A DNA stretch of 64,000 bases from Sulfitobacter sp. CW3. Lineage in GTDB: Bacteria > Pseudomonadota > Alphaproteobacteria > Rhodobacterales > Rhodobacteraceae. The notes beneath the pieces were generated by a model. It ran no database searches. It was given only the letters and a program-made list of their open reading frames with translations, and had not been told where the DNA came from. The stretch spans positions 620,001 to 684,000 of the forward strand of contig NZ_JAHXRL010000001.1 of the NCBI RefSeq assembly GCF_019392245.1, in the 5' to 3' direction. Shown here one piece after another: positions 53,222-63,571 of this stretch. A program made the translations under genes and the position numbers. Each line of letters starts with the position of its first letter. Positions within the stretch are counted from its first letter, which is position 1.

Positions 53222-54520
53222 TTACAGCCGCTGATACTGGGCTTCTTGTTCGGCCGACCAGCGTACCGTCAGGGCAAAGCCGTCATCGGTCTGCTCTTCG
53301 TGTAAAACCACCTCTTGGGCAAACAGCCAGGCACGTTTTTTACCTTCGGCAAACCCAAGCACCAGATCGGCTTCACGCACAGCGCCTTGCAGGGCCTCTG
53401 CAATCACCGTTTGAAATTCGTCCAGGCCCTCGCCCGTCAGTGACGAAATCGCCAAGACGTTCTCGTCTCGGGCCGCGCGGGCGCGAACTGCATCGGCGCG
53501 GTCCGGGCTTAGCAGGTCGATCTTGTTCCAGACCTCAAAGCTGCGGGTTTCCTTGGGCACGCCCAAAGACGCCAGAATATCGCGGACATTCTGGGCCTGC
53601 TCTTCGGTCTCGGCATGGGAAATATCGCGCACGTGGCAGATGATATCGGCGGCCAACACCTCTTCGAGGGTGGCGCGGAATGCGGCAACCAGTTCCGTCG
53701 GCAGGTCCGAGATAAATCCAACCGTGTCGCTTAGAATAATCTCGGGGCCGTCGGGCAGGACAAGGCTGCGCATGGTCGGGTCGAGCGTGGCAAAAAGCAT
53801 GTCTTTTGCCATCACGTCCGCACCGGTCAACCTGTTGAAAAGCGTCGATTTTCCGGCGTTAGTGTAGCCGACCAATGCCACAATCGGAAACGGCACCTTG
53901 GCGCGGGCGGCACGGTGCAGCGCGCGGGTTTTGACGACTTTATCAAGCTGGCGGCGCAAGCGAACCAGTTGTTCGTCGATCGCGCGTCTGTCCGATTCAA
54001 TCTGGGTTTCACCGGGACCACCGACAAAGCCCAATCCGCCACGTTGGCGTTCAAGGTGGGTCCAGGCGCGTACAAGCCGCGTCCGCTGATAGTTCAGCGC
54101 GGCCATTTCGACCTGCAATACGCCCTCGCGGGTGGCAGCACGGTCGCTAAAAATCTCGAGGATCAGACCGGTCCGGTCCAACAGCTTTACGCCCCATGCT
54201 TTTTCAAGGTTGCGTTGCTGTACTGGCGTCACATGCCCGTCGACCAAGACCAGCTCGACCTCGGCGTCCTCCATGCGGCGTTTCAGCTCTTCGATCTTGC
54301 CGGACCCGAACAGCATACCGGCTTGCACGGTCCGCAAGATGACAACCTCTTGTCCGACGACTTCGAGCTGGGGCAGCGCTTGCGCCAATGCAACCGCCTC
54401 GGCCAGAGCCGGTTCCGCGATTCGGCGGCTGTTATCGGTTTTAATGTCAGGGTGTAACACCCAAGCCCGTGTCATTTTCGGGCCTGCGGTGTCGTCGATC
54501 TGGAAAGGAGGGCGCGTCAA
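53222..54520 (-). CDS. hflX: Ribosome-associated GTPase HflX
   Basis: A 432-aa GTPase that splits stalled or stress-damaged ribosomes. N-terminal HflX domain about 1-190 with [24 protein letters not shown]1 is [10 protein letters not shown]3 [11 protein letters not shown]4 NKID. The called start is TTG at 54520, overlapping the hfq stop; an ATG at 54475 ([12 protein letters not shown]), close to the conserved domain start, is an alternative. Operon partner of hfq, as in many proteobacteria. Confidence 0.94.
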   Translation of the reverse strand: MTRPPFQIDDTAGPKMTRAWVLHPDIKTDNSRRIAEPALAEAVALAQALPQLEVVGQEVVILRTVQAGMLFGSGKIEELKRRMEDAEVELVLVDGHVTPVQQRNLEKAWGVKLLDRTGLILEIFSDRAATREGVLQVEMAALNYQRTRLVRAWTHLERQRGGLGFVGGPGETQIESDRRAIDEQLVRLRRQLDKVVKTRALHRAARAKVPFPIVALVGYTNAGKSTLFNRLTGADVMAKDMLFATLDPTMRSLVLPDGPEIILSDTVGFISDLPTELVAAFRATLEEVLAADIICHVRDISHAETEEQAQNVRDILASLGVPKETRSFEVWNKIDLLSPDRADAVRARAARDENVLAISSLTGEGLDEFQTVIAEALQGAVREADLVLGFAEGKKRAWLFAQEVVLHEEQTDDGFALTVRWSAEQEAQYQRL

Positions 54521-54756
54521 TTCGCGTCTTCACCTTCGTAAAGCGAGATTGGCTGACTTGGCATTATGGTCGAGATCGCGTGTTTATACACAAGCTGCGA
54601 CTGCCCATCCCTGCGCAAAAGTACACAAAAGTTATCAAACCAAGTGATCACGCCTTGCAGCTTTACACCGTTGATCAAAAAGATCGTTACCGGAACTTTG
54701 GTTTTGCGCACATGGTTCAGGAATGCGTCCTGAAGGTTCTGTCTGTCAGACGCCAT
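54517..54756 (-). CDS. hfq: RNA chaperone Hfq
   Basis: A 79-aa Sm-like hexameric protein pairing small RNAs with mRNAs. Core motif [40 protein letters not shown], then Sm2 with [10 protein letters not shown] (the conserved Y-K-H). The C-terminal tail is short, as in alphaproteobacteria. The hfq stop overlaps the TTG start of hflX, so the two are coupled. Confidence 0.98.
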   Translation of the reverse strand: MASDRQNLQDAFLNHVRKTKVPVTIFLINGVKLQGVITWFDNFCVLLRRDGQSQLVYKHAISTIMPSQPISLYEGEDAN

Positions 54757-54896
54757 AATGGTCTCGCCTTTATTCTTGCTGTTGTTCTTGCTGATGTCCG
54801 CGGACCGGACCCCTATTTCGAACGAGTATGTAGATGCCCGTCAGGAGTTTCCACCCCAAATGTCACACAGCACCGTACGGCAGATTGCAATCCGTG

Positions 54897-56435
54897 TCAC
54901 GCGCGCCACAGGTCTGGGGTCAGCAGCGCGATAATGGCGAGGGTTTCGAGCCGTCCCAGCACCATCGCACCGATCAGGATTATCTTGGCCGGGTCGCCCA
55001 GATCGATCAGCGTAATCGGCGCGTCAGCGGCAAATTCGATCAGCGGCCCTGTGGTGGACAGGCTGGCCACAGACATCACCAGCGCATCCTCGAACGGGGC
55101 ACCGACAAAGGTCAAAAGCAGCGTGACACCGGCCAATGACAGGGCAAACAGCATGAAAAAGATCCATGCGATAAAGGCACCGTTGCTTTGGAGCCGTCGG
55201 CCCGTGGTCCCTGCCCCCGACACCGAATGCGGGTGCACCAGCCGTTCCAATTCCCGCGCGCCATTGCGATACAGCGCAAATACCCGCAGCAATTTCACGC
55301 CGCCTGCGGTGGTGGCCACCCCGCCCCCGACCAATGCCAGCCCCATCAGGATCAGGCCCGGTGTTTCCAGTCCAGACCAGCTTTGGGCTTGGGCCCAGGA
55401 CGAACTGACAAACCCCGTGGTGGTCAAAAATGATGTGACGGTGAAAATCGCGCCCCAAAGCGCGCTACCGCTCTCATAGGCCTCGCCGGGGGCGGATACG
55501 TCAAAGGCACCCAGAAAATGCCGCGCAAATAGAATCAGCGGCACGCCGATGATCAGGGCCAGCCCCATGCGGAATTCCGGATCGGTCCGCAATCCGCCTT
55601 GGGTGGCCGTCACCGTATCCTTGGAAAAGGTCAGGCGCGACAGCGCGAACAGCATAAACAGCATCATCACTGCCTCGGCACCAAAGCTGACCCCGGTGTC
55701 ATGGGTGCCGCCCAAAGGCGAGATGCCGGATGTCGCCATGACGGACATGGCATGGCACAGCGCCACCAGCGACCGGTCCCCGTTGGCCAGCAGCAGAACC
55801 CATAAAAGCAGCGTCAGGGCCAGATAGGTCGGTGCCAATGCCCCGGCCGACCGTATCAAGCGCAGGCGCGGGTTCACCGGCGCGGATGCGGTTGTGCGGC
55901 GGTCGTCGGGGTTGCCGGGTTCGGCTTGGGATGTGACCTCGAACCCGCCAAGATGCAGGGGGGCCAAAATCGCCGAGGCTGCGATCCACATCAGCAATCC
56001 GCCCATCCACGCGACCTGCGCACGCCACAGATGCAGGGTGTCGCTGAGCCGGCCGGGATCGTCAAACAGGCTGGCCCCCGTGGTCGTGATCGAGCTGACC
56101 ATGTCGAAATATGCGTTAATGAACCGCGTGGTGGGCAAGGCCTCAAGAAACGGGATCGCAAGGATCGCGGGCAAAATCACAAAGCTGGAAAACAGCGACA
56201 GCAACGGCCCCAAAGATCCATGCCGCGCCTTGCGCCCCGAATGGGCGATTGCAATCATCGCAAAGACGATGACGCCGAGCAGACAGGAATAGAAAAACGC
56301 GCGCGATGCCAGCAGATCATCGGTGACCACGGCAAAGAACGCCGGAATGATCATGGACGCGCTAAAGATGCCGAAGATCAGCAAAAACAGCGGTAGATCA
56401 AGGATTTCCCGGCGAATATGGCTTTTGCGTTTCAT
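54897..56435 (-). CDS. trkH: TrkH-family potassium uptake protein
   Basis: A 512-aa inner-membrane potassium channel subunit with four M1-P-M2 repeats. A selectivity-filter segment, VSSITTTGASLF, is seen at about residues 111-122, with similar ITTTG/ATTGF-like pieces later (VMATSGISPLGG, FLTTTGFVSSSW and LSTTGPLIE). It works with the regulatory protein TrkA encoded 22 bases upstream. No frameshift seen. Confidence 0.94.
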   Translation of the reverse strand: MKRKSHIRREILDLPLFLLIFGIFSASMIIPAFFAVVTDDLLASRAFFYSCLLGVIVFAMIAIAHSGRKARHGSLGPLLSLFSSFVILPAILAIPFLEALPTTRFINAYFDMVSSITTTGASLFDDPGRLSDTLHLWRAQVAWMGGLLMWIAASAILAPLHLGGFEVTSQAEPGNPDDRRTTASAPVNPRLRLIRSAGALAPTYLALTLLLWVLLLANGDRSLVALCHAMSVMATSGISPLGGTHDTGVSFGAEAVMMLFMLFALSRLTFSKDTVTATQGGLRTDPEFRMGLALIIGVPLILFARHFLGAFDVSAPGEAYESGSALWGAIFTVTSFLTTTGFVSSSWAQAQSWSGLETPGLILMGLALVGGGVATTAGGVKLLRVFALYRNGARELERLVHPHSVSGAGTTGRRLQSNGAFIAWIFFMLFALSLAGVTLLLTFVGAPFEDALVMSVASLSTTGPLIEFAADAPITLIDLGDPAKIILIGAMVLGRLETLAIIALLTPDLWRA

Positions 56436-56457
56436 GTTGGGGCATCCGGGTATCGCA

Positions 56458-57834
56458 TCAGAAAAAGTCGATCGATACCTGCATCAACTGTTCAACCTGC
56501 GGCACGTCTTTGGCCAGACAGAAAACAGCGATCACATCGCCTTCGTCAATGCGGGTGGTGCCCAAGGGCCGGATCACCTGATCCCCCTTGCGTACCATGC
56601 CGACCAACACGCCTTCGGGGAAATCAATGTCGGTGATGCGTTTGCCAGCCAAAGGCGAGGTGGAAAGCACTTCGGCCTCGATCACTTCGGCTTCGGCATC
56701 GCCGATGGAATAGACCGACCGCACGCGGCCATGGCGAATATGGCGCAGGATCGAACTGACCGTGGTTGCACGCGGGTTGATATAGGCGTCGATACCAAGC
56801 GGCTGCATCAAGGGCACCAAGGTCGGATCGTTGATCAATGCGATCACAAAGGGGCAGCCTTCGGCCTTGGCGCGGACACAGGCCAACATGTTGGTTTTGT
56901 CATCATCGGTAATGGCCATCATCGCATCGGCACGGCTGATCCCGGCCTCGGCCAGCAGGGCGGCATCCAGACCGTCGCCGTTCAGAACAATCGTGCGTTC
57001 CAGCGCCTCGGCGGCGCGTTCGGCGATGGCGCGGTTTTTTTCGATCATCTTGGTGCGGACGCGTCTTTCCTTGCCTTCAAGGTTTTGTGCGACGGCCAGA
57101 CCGACATTGCCACCACCCACCAAGACAACGCGTTCCAGCTTGCTGGTTTTCTTGCCAAAAATATCAAGAGTGCGGGCGATATCATCGCGGTGCGTAAAGA
57201 CATAACACGCGTCGCCAACAAACAGCTGGTCTTTGCTTTCGGGGGCGAACAACGTGCCATCACGGCGCACACCAACGACAACGGCGCGTAAGGTCGAAAA
57301 CAGATCAGACAGCTGACGCAACGGCGTGTTCACGACCGGGCAACCCTCGTCGATCTGGATACCGATCAGGTGGGCCATGCCATCCATAAAGGTTTCGGTA
57401 TCAAAAGACGCAGGGGCCGACAGACGTTGCAGGGCGGCTGCCGCGACTTCCTTTTCTGGGCTGATCACCACGTCGATGGGCATGTGATCGCGGCGGTACA
57501 GGTCGGAATAAATCGCTGTCAGATAGGACTGACTGCGCAAACGGGCAATCTTGCGGTTGATGCCGAAAACCGAATGGGCCACCTGACAGGTGACCATGTT
57601 GACCTCGTCCGAATGGGTGGCGGCAATAATCATTTCCGCGTCGCGCGCGCCTGCACGGTCCAACACATCGGGATAGCTGGCAAAGCCCGCAATCCCCTGA
57701 ACATCCAGCGTATCCGTCGCACGGCGTACCAGATCGGCGTTGCTGTCGACGATTGTCACGTCATTGCGTTCGCCAGACAAATGGCGCGCGATTTGCCAGC
57801 CGACTTGACCTGCACCGCAAATAATCACTTTCAT
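56458..57834 (-). CDS. trkA: Trk potassium uptake regulator TrkA
   Basis: A 458-aa cytosolic protein with two tandem RCK-type units. Each begins with a nucleotide-binding motif, ICGAGQVGWQIA (residue 3 on) and VLVGGGNVGLAVAQNL (about 233 on), and each ends in a TrkA-C domain. It binds NAD(H) and gates TrkH. Start at MKVIICGAGQVGW (57834). In operon with trkH; this order next to ntrYX and hfq is common in alphaproteobacteria. Confidence 0.96.
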   Translation of the reverse strand: MKVIICGAGQVGWQIARHLSGERNDVTIVDSNADLVRRATDTLDVQGIAGFASYPDVLDRAGARDAEMIIAATHSDEVNMVTCQVAHSVFGINRKIARLRSQSYLTAIYSDLYRRDHMPIDVVISPEKEVAAAALQRLSAPASFDTETFMDGMAHLIGIQIDEGCPVVNTPLRQLSDLFSTLRAVVVGVRRDGTLFAPESKDQLFVGDACYVFTHRDDIARTLDIFGKKTSKLERVVLVGGGNVGLAVAQNLEGKERRVRTKMIEKNRAIAERAAEALERTIVLNGDGLDAALLAEAGISRADAMMAITDDDKTNMLACVRAKAEGCPFVIALINDPTLVPLMQPLGIDAYINPRATTVSSILRHIRHGRVRSVYSIGDAEAEVIEAEVLSTSPLAGKRITDIDFPEGVLVGMVRKGDQVIRPLGTTRIDEGDVIAVFCLAKDVPQVEQLMQVSIDFF

Positions 57835-57974
57835 GAAAGGTTCCTTTGGTGTTGCGCCTGATAGTGGGGCAAGGCGGAAACCACCCGCTTGATCGCTGAT
57901 TTGAATGACAGATGGCTTTGCAAGGGTCAATTCAAATGTCTACATGAGGGTAGCGGTAAAATGGGACCAGTGCG

Positions 57975-58445
57975 ATGAAACATTTGACTATGACTGCGGC
58001 GGTGTTGATCGGCCTTGGAGCCTGCGCCCCGCTGAACACCTATTACAAGCCCGGTGCCGATGTGGCGTCGGTGCAGCGCCAGACCACCGCCTGCGAGGTC
58101 GAAGCGCTGGCCAAAGTGCCGGTTTCAACCCAGATCCGACGCGGGCCGCCGCGTTTTGTCCCGCCGCACACCCTGTGCAACAGCGCAGGCCACTGTCGCG
58201 TCATTCCCGGTTTTTACGAGCCGGGCGCGATTTACACGGTCGACCCCAATCTGGATCTGCGCAACCGCGTCGAGGCACAATGTATGGCCGATCAAGGGTT
58301 TGTCCCTGTATCAATCCCCGCGTGTCCCGCATCAATCGCGCAAGCGGCCCCCAAGCAGGCCACAACCACCCTGCCCCCGTTGAACGAAAAGTCTTGTGTG
58401 ATCCGCAACGATGACGGCAGTTTTCAGATCGTTACCCAGGGTTAG
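57975..58445 (+). CDS. Hypothetical lipoprotein
   Basis: A 156-aa protein. Signal peptide with lipobox IGLGAC places the lipidated Cys at residue 17. The mature part has further Cys in TTACEVE, TLCNSAGHC, AQCMADQG, IPACPAS and KSCVIR. I know similar unnamed lipoproteins in Rhodobacteraceae. Its stop overlaps the convergent ntrX stop by four bases. Divergent from trkA across about 140 bases. Confidence 0.72.
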   Translation: MKHLTMTAAVLIGLGACAPLNTYYKPGADVASVQRQTTACEVEALAKVPVSTQIRRGPPRFVPPHTLCNSAGHCRVIPGFYEPGAIYTVDPNLDLRNRVEAQCMADQGFVPVSIPACPASIAQAAPKQATTTLPPLNEKSCVIRNDDGSFQIVTQG

Positions 58446-59854
58446 ATATCTGCCTCGGCATCCTCGTCGACATGGGCGATGCGGGTGCCGGATTTGGCGG
58501 ATGTCACCACGCCCAAGCTCTTGAGTTTGCGGTGCAAAGCAGACCGTTCCATGCCGACAAAATTGGCGGTGCGGCTGATGTTGCCGCCGAAACGGTTGAT
58601 CTGTGTCAGCAGATATTCACGCTCGAATGCCTCGCGGGCTTCGCGCAGCGGTAAGGTCGCCAAGGCACCTGACAGCACGACGCGGCCGTCTTCCTCGGCG
58701 TTCTCTTCCTCGCCCGGCAGCTCGCGGGCCTCGATCGGGCCGGTGCCATCGCCCAGGATCAGCACCCGTTCAACAAGGTTCTTTAGCTGGCGGACGTTGC
58801 CGGGCCAGACCATTGTTTGCAGCAACGCCACGGCATCATCCGAAAACCCGCGCAACGGTAACCCTTGGCTGCTGTTGAATTCGGCGATGAAATGATCGGC
58901 AAGAACCGGAATATCCTCGCGGCGGTCCTCGAGCGAGGGAACAGAAATCGGCACGACATTCAGACGGTGAAACAATTCCTCGCGGAATGTCTCGGCTTTG
59001 ATCGCGGCATCCAGATCCTTGTTGGTGCTGGACACAACGCGCAAATCGACGCGCACCTTGTTCTGGCCCCCCACGCGGGTGAATTGCTGATCCACCAGCA
59101 CCCGCAGGATTTTCGATTGGGTGCCAAGCGGCAGGTCCGCGACCTCGTCGAAAAAGATCACGCCGCCATGGGCCTGCTCAAGCAACCCCGGCTCGATCCC
59201 ACGCTCGGCGCTCTCAATACCAAACAGCACTTCTTCCATCCGGTCGGGGGCGACACTGGCACAGTTGACCGTCACAAAAGGTGCAGACGCACGGGCGGAA
59301 TTGTTGTGAATATAGCGCGCGGCAATTTCCTTGCCGGACCCCGCAGGCCCGCGCAGCATCACCCGGCCATTTGATTTGGTGACCTTGTCCAGCTGTCCCA
59401 TCAGTGTTTTGAACGCGGTCGACGACCCGATCATATCGGCATTCACCACGTCGCGACGTTTCAGCGACAGGTTCTCGCGGCGCAGACGCGATGTTTCCAT
59501 GGCGCGGCGGATCACCACCAGTAACTGATCGATATTAAACGGCTTTTCGATGAAATCATAAGCGCCCTGCTTGATCGCGGCGACGGCGATTTCGATATTG
59601 CCATGGCCCGAAATGATCACGACCGGCACATCGGGGTTATCGCGTTTGACGGTCTTGAGGATATCGATCCCGTCCATCTGGCTGTCTTTGAGCCAGATAT
59701 CCAAGATCATCAGCGCGGGTGGTTCGGCGTTGATGGCCGCCACCGCTTCGTCTGAATTACCGGCAAGACGGGTGGCAAAACCTTCGTCTTCCAGAATGTC
59801 GGAAATCAGTTCGCGAATATCGCGTTCATCGTCCACGATCAGGATATCACTCAT
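58442..59854 (-). CDS. ntrX: NtrC-family response regulator NtrX
   Basis: A 470-aa response regulator with a receiver domain (phospho-acceptor Asp52 in LMILDIWL), an AAA+ domain (Walker A GPAGSGKE, Walker B GGVIFFDEVAD) and a Fis-type HTH near the C-terminus (NRFGGNISRTANFVGMERSALHRKL). The segment after LFG reads IESAERGIEPGLLEQAHGG, without the GAFTGA loop that contacts sigma-54. Known alphaproteobacterial NtrX proteins share this loss. Partner of NtrY; the genes overlap by eight bases. Confidence 0.94.
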   Translation of the reverse strand: MSDILIVDDERDIRELISDILEDEGFATRLAGNSDEAVAAINAEPPALMILDIWLKDSQMDGIDILKTVKRDNPDVPVVIISGHGNIEIAVAAIKQGAYDFIEKPFNIDQLLVVIRRAMETSRLRRENLSLKRRDVVNADMIGSSTAFKTLMGQLDKVTKSNGRVMLRGPAGSGKEIAARYIHNNSARASAPFVTVNCASVAPDRMEEVLFGIESAERGIEPGLLEQAHGGVIFFDEVADLPLGTQSKILRVLVDQQFTRVGGQNKVRVDLRVVSSTNKDLDAAIKAETFREELFHRLNVVPISVPSLEDRREDIPVLADHFIAEFNSSQGLPLRGFSDDAVALLQTMVWPGNVRQLKNLVERVLILGDGTGPIEARELPGEEENAEEDGRVVLSGALATLPLREAREAFEREYLLTQINRFGGNISRTANFVGMERSALHRKLKSLGVVTSAKSGTRIAHVDEDAEADI

Positions 59855-62099
59855 CTTGGGTCTCCAATGCGGGTGTCTTTAGGGTGGTGGCCAAGGGCAA
59901 TGTAATGATTGCCATGGCCCCGAAATGGGATTGGCCTTTGAACACAGGGGCGTTTTCCAAAACCAGAGTTCCGCCATGTTCTTCGATTATCTTTTTCACG
60001 ATCGGCAAACCGAGGCCGGTTCCTTCGCTGCGGGTGGTTACATAGGGTTCAAATAGCCGCGCGCGGTCTTCTGGCAACCCGATGCCGTTGTCAGCGATTG
60101 AAATTTGTAATGTGGTTTTCTGCACGGTCAGCGCGACGTTGATCCGCGGATCAAACCCCTCGGGCGCGCCTTTTTTGATTAGGCTTTCAATGGCTTCGCC
60201 CGCGTTTTTGATCAGGTTCGTCAGCGCTTGCGACAGCATGGTCGCATCCACCTGCGCCACAACAGGCCCTTCGGGCAACGTGGCGCGAATGGTCACATCG
60301 GGCTGGCCGCTTTGCTGCAATACCACTGCGTCGCCGACCAGCTGTCTGACATCCTGCTCGGTTGTTTCAGGTTCAGGCATCCGCGCAAATTTCGAAAACT
60401 CATCCACGATGCGGCGCAAATCGCCGGTCTGGCGGATAATGACGCCGGTCATCTGCTCAAGGGCGGCGGCATCATCGGGCAGCTTGCGGGCAAATTTGCG
60501 TTGGATACGCTCGGCGCTCAGTTGGATCGGTGTCAGCGGGTTCTTGATCTCGTGGGCGATGCGGCGGGCCACGTCGCCCCAGGCCGCCATGCGCTGCGCA
60601 CTGACCAGATCGGTGACATCGTCGAAGGCAACAACATAGCCCTCAAGACGGCCGTCTTCGCTGCGCCGGGTGGCGACGCGCACCAACAGGTTTTCCATCT
60701 GACCATGACGCGATACTTTGACCTCGCCTTGGGCAACCTCGCCATGGCCCGAAACAACGGTGTCGAACAACGGGCCAAATTCGGGGACCGTCACCGATAT
60801 CGCCAGCGATTGTTGGTCTTCCGACCAATCCAGCAACCGCATGGCCGACTTGTTCACAAAGGCAACGCGCCCTTCGGGATCAAGTCCGACAACCCCTGAC
60901 GTGACCGAACTTAGTACGGAATCAAACAACCTGCGGCGGCGTTCAATCTGGCGGGTATTGTCCAGCAAGGCCTCGCGTTGGCCTTTCAGTTGTTTGGTCA
61001 TCTGGTTGAAATAGCGGCCCAGCATGGCGATTTCATCATCGCCGTCTTCTTCGCGTACCTGCACCTCAAGATCGCCCGCACCAACCTGTTGCGCCGCACC
61101 CGTCAGCCGCCCCACGGGGCCGGACAGGCGTTCGGCAAACCACAGGCCCAGCCATACCGCCGCCAGAATAAGGATCAGCGCAAAGCCGACATAGAGAAGG
61201 CCAAATTCAAACAGCAACTTGCCACGGTCATTTTCAAGCTGCTGATACAGGCGCACCGTTTCTTTAGTGTCGTCCAGCAGCGACAGGATTTCACCGTCTA
61301 CATCGCGGCTGATGTACAAAAACCGGTCCAGATAGGAATCGAGCGCGACAAGAGCGCGGAATTCGTTGTTTGGCCAATCTTCGATCACCAAGGGCTGGCC
61401 GTTGTTTTCCTGCGCGCGCTTAAGGTCATCCGCTTCGGGGGCTTCGTAATTGAACAAATAAGACCGATCACCACGCGCGCGGATTTGGGCAGTGCCGTCG
61501 ATCAGATAGGCCTCGCGCAGGCCGCGCTGGATTTGTAGCTGCCCCTCGGCCAACAGTTGCGAATCCGGCAGCGCGATACCTTGGGCGCGGGCCAGATCAA
61601 TGCCCCGTGCCAGCGACGCGGCGTCGGCGATCAGATCATCGCGCTGTTCTGATTCGTAGGCTTGCGCAGCAGCAAGCGAATTGCCGACCACACTGCGCAC
61701 GCGGTCCGAAAACCACCCCTCAAGGCCGACATTAATCGTCAGCCCGGCAAAAACCGCCACACTGACCGTGGGAATAAGCGCCATAAGGGCGAACACGCCG
61801 GTCAGCCGCAGATGCAAGCGCGACCCCGCGGATTTCGCCCGGCGCGCAGCGATCAACCGGCCGACCTGAATGAAAACAAGGGCCGCCACCAACAGGATAT
61901 AAACGAGATCGGTCAGCAGGATCAGCCGCAAGCTGGGCGTATTGCCGCCCTGCTCGAGCGGTCCAAGCACCAGATAGGTGATAATTGCCAGCACAGGCCC
62001 CAGGACAACAAGCCCAAGGGTCGCCAAGTTGCGATACCGCCGAACACGGCGCAGTCGCTCAAGACGCAACAGATAATAACTGCGTGACCGGGTTAGCAC
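59847..62099 (-). CDS. ntrY: Nitrogen-regulation sensor kinase NtrY
   Basis: A 750-aa membrane histidine kinase. Transmembrane helices at about 25-45, 55-82, 95-120 and 295-320 surround a periplasmic region; then HAMP (SGPVGRLTGAAQQV), PAS (LFDSVLSSVTSGVVGLDPEGR), HisKA (RRIAHEIKNPLTPIQLSAERI) and HATPase with SEGTGLGLPIVKKII. I use the GTG at 62099, six bases behind a GAGGA site; a TTG at 62105 abuts that site. The output partner is NtrX. It sits right after the ntrBC unit, 103 bases away. Confidence 0.93.
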   Translation of the reverse strand: MLTRSRSYYLLRLERLRRVRRYRNLATLGLVVLGPVLAIITYLVLGPLEQGGNTPSLRLILLTDLVYILLVAALVFIQVGRLIAARRAKSAGSRLHLRLTGVFALMALIPTVSVAVFAGLTINVGLEGWFSDRVRSVVGNSLAAAQAYESEQRDDLIADAASLARGIDLARAQGIALPDSQLLAEGQLQIQRGLREAYLIDGTAQIRARGDRSYLFNYEAPEADDLKRAQENNGQPLVIEDWPNNEFRALVALDSYLDRFLYISRDVDGEILSLLDDTKETVRLYQQLENDRGKLLFEFGLLYVGFALILILAAVWLGLWFAERLSGPVGRLTGAAQQVGAGDLEVQVREEDGDDEIAMLGRYFNQMTKQLKGQREALLDNTRQIERRRRLFDSVLSSVTSGVVGLDPEGRVAFVNKSAMRLLDWSEDQQSLAISVTVPEFGPLFDTVVSGHGEVAQGEVKVSRHGQMENLLVRVATRRSEDGRLEGYVVAFDDVTDLVSAQRMAAWGDVARRIAHEIKNPLTPIQLSAERIQRKFARKLPDDAAALEQMTGVIIRQTGDLRRIVDEFSKFARMPEPETTEQDVRQLVGDAVVLQQSGQPDVTIRATLPEGPVVAQVDATMLSQALTNLIKNAGEAIESLIKKGAPEGFDPRINVALTVQKTTLQISIADNGIGLPEDRARLFEPYVTTRSEGTGLGLPIVKKIIEEHGGTLVLENAPVFKGQSHFGAMAIITLPLATTLKTPALETQDE

Positions 62100-62160
62100 C
62101 CGCAATCCTCACCGATGATGTGATGCATACCTGCAACCACTGCCTATTAATGTGGTCCTG

Positions 62161-62180
62161 ATCGGGCTGTGAGGCCCGAT
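62161..62180 (-). terminator. Short hairpin after ntrC
   Basis: ATCGGGC-tgtgag-GCCCGAT, perfect 7-bp stem between ntrC and ntrY on the minus strand, without a T run. It may partially separate ntrBC and ntrYX transcripts. Confidence 0.45.
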
Positions 62181-62201
62181 GGCCACGGTTATGTGGCTCT
62201 T

Positions 62202-63569
62202 TTACATCATCTTGCGACCGCGTGTCACCTCAATATCGAGTTCAGTGATCTTTTTTCTCAAGGTATTGCGGTTGATTCCTAGCAAATCGGCACATTTAGC
62301 CTGATTACCTGCGGTCGCAGACAGTGCGATTTCGATCAACGGTGCCTCGATCTCGCGCAGAATTCGCGCATAAAGGCCGGGAGGCGGTAGCATTGAGCCG
62401 TGTTGATCAAAATACCGCCGCAGATGACGCTCCACCGACGCGCCCAGTTTTTCGGTGTTGGCTTGCGCCCGCAAAGGTTCCGGATCGGGCTGTGCGCCCA
62501 GCACCTGTTCGGCCTCGATCTGGGTGATTTCCGGTGCGCGGCTGGTCAGCGCAAGTTGCCGCATTGCGTGTTCCAACTGCCGGACGTTGCCGGGCCATTG
62601 ATAGTTGGCAAAGACTTTGGCCGCGCCTTCGGACAACGCGCGAGGCACGGTGTTGCCGCTTTCCGACCGTTCAAGGAAATGGGCGGCAAGCAGGCTGATG
62701 TCTTCGACCCGGTCGCGCAGCGCAGGCACGTGCAAAGTGGCACCCGACAGGCGGTAATATAGATCGCGACGCAAGGTGCCTGCCTTCATCGCGGCGGCCA
62801 GATCGGATTGACTGGTGGCCAGAAAACGCGGCGCATGATCACCGGGGGTGTCCATCATCCGCGCAATACGCGCTTGAATTTCCTCGGAAAAATCGCCGAT
62901 CTCGTCGATCAGCAAGGTCCCGCCCCGCACCCGAGCCAACACGCGCGCTGGCCCTTCGATGTCTTGCAGATCGGCTGATGTAACCGTGACAAAGGGCAGA
63001 TTGCGCCGGTCCGAAAAATCGTGAATTGCCTTGCCGATCAGCGATTTTCCGGTGCCGGATTCGCCCCAGATCAACACCGGCAAATCGGTGTTCATCACCC
63101 GTGCCACCACGCGGTACAGCGATTGCATCACAGGGGTGCGCCCGACCAAGGGCAAATCATCGCGGTCGCCCGCATCATTGGTTTGGACAGCCCTGCGCGG
63201 TGCCCCGTTACGTTCCAGCGCCCGCGCCGTGCGTTTCATCAGATCAGGCAAATCAAAGGGTTTGGGCAGGTAATCATAGGCCTCGGCCTCGGCGGCCTTG
63301 ATCGCGGTCATGATGGTGTTTTGCGCCGAAATGACGATGACCGGCAAACCGGGGCGATCCTTGGCAATCTTTGGCAACATCTCAAGCCCGTTACCGTCGG
63401 GCATCACAACATCCGAGATCACCACATCGCCTTTGCCCTCTCCGACCCACCGCATGAGGGTCGTCAAGCTTGAGGTCGCATGCACCTTGCACCCCGCGCG
63501 GGTCAGAGCCTGCGTTAAAACGGTGCGGATTGTGCGGTCATCGTCGGCGACCAAAACTGTGCCATCCAT
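62202..63569 (-). CDS. ntrC: Nitrogen regulator NtrC lacking the GAFTGA loop
   Basis: A 455-aa response regulator: receiver domain (Asp53 in [13 protein letters not shown]), AAA+ domain (Walker A GESGTGKS at 169-176; Walker [12 protein letters not shown] from about 216) and a Fis-type HTH ([20 protein letters not shown]). Between VTSADLQD and GGTLLIDE only about 15 residues remain where sigma-54 activators have about 33 including GAFTGA. Rhodobacter capsulatus NtrC has the same deletion and activates sigma-70 promoters; I infer the same here. Begins two bases after the ntrB stop. Confidence 0.95.
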   Translation of the reverse strand: MDGTVLVADDDRTIRTVLTQALTRAGCKVHATSSLTTLMRWVGEGKGDVVISDVVMPDGNGLEMLPKIAKDRPGLPVIVISAQNTIMTAIKAAEAEAYDYLPKPFDLPDLMKRTARALERNGAPRRAVQTNDAGDRDDLPLVGRTPVMQSLYRVVARVMNTDLPVLIWGESGTGKSLIGKAIHDFSDRRNLPFVTVTSADLQDIEGPARVLARVRGGTLLIDEIGDFSEEIQARIARMMDTPGDHAPRFLATSQSDLAAAMKAGTLRRDLYYRLSGATLHVPALRDRVEDISLLAAHFLERSESGNTVPRALSEGAAKVFANYQWPGNVRQLEHAMRQLALTSRAPEITQIEAEQVLGAQPDPEPLRAQANTEKLGASVERHLRRYFDQHGSMLPPPGLYARILREIEAPLIEIALSATAGNQAKCADLLGINRNTLRKKITELDIEVTRGRKMM

Positions 63570-63571
63570 TT

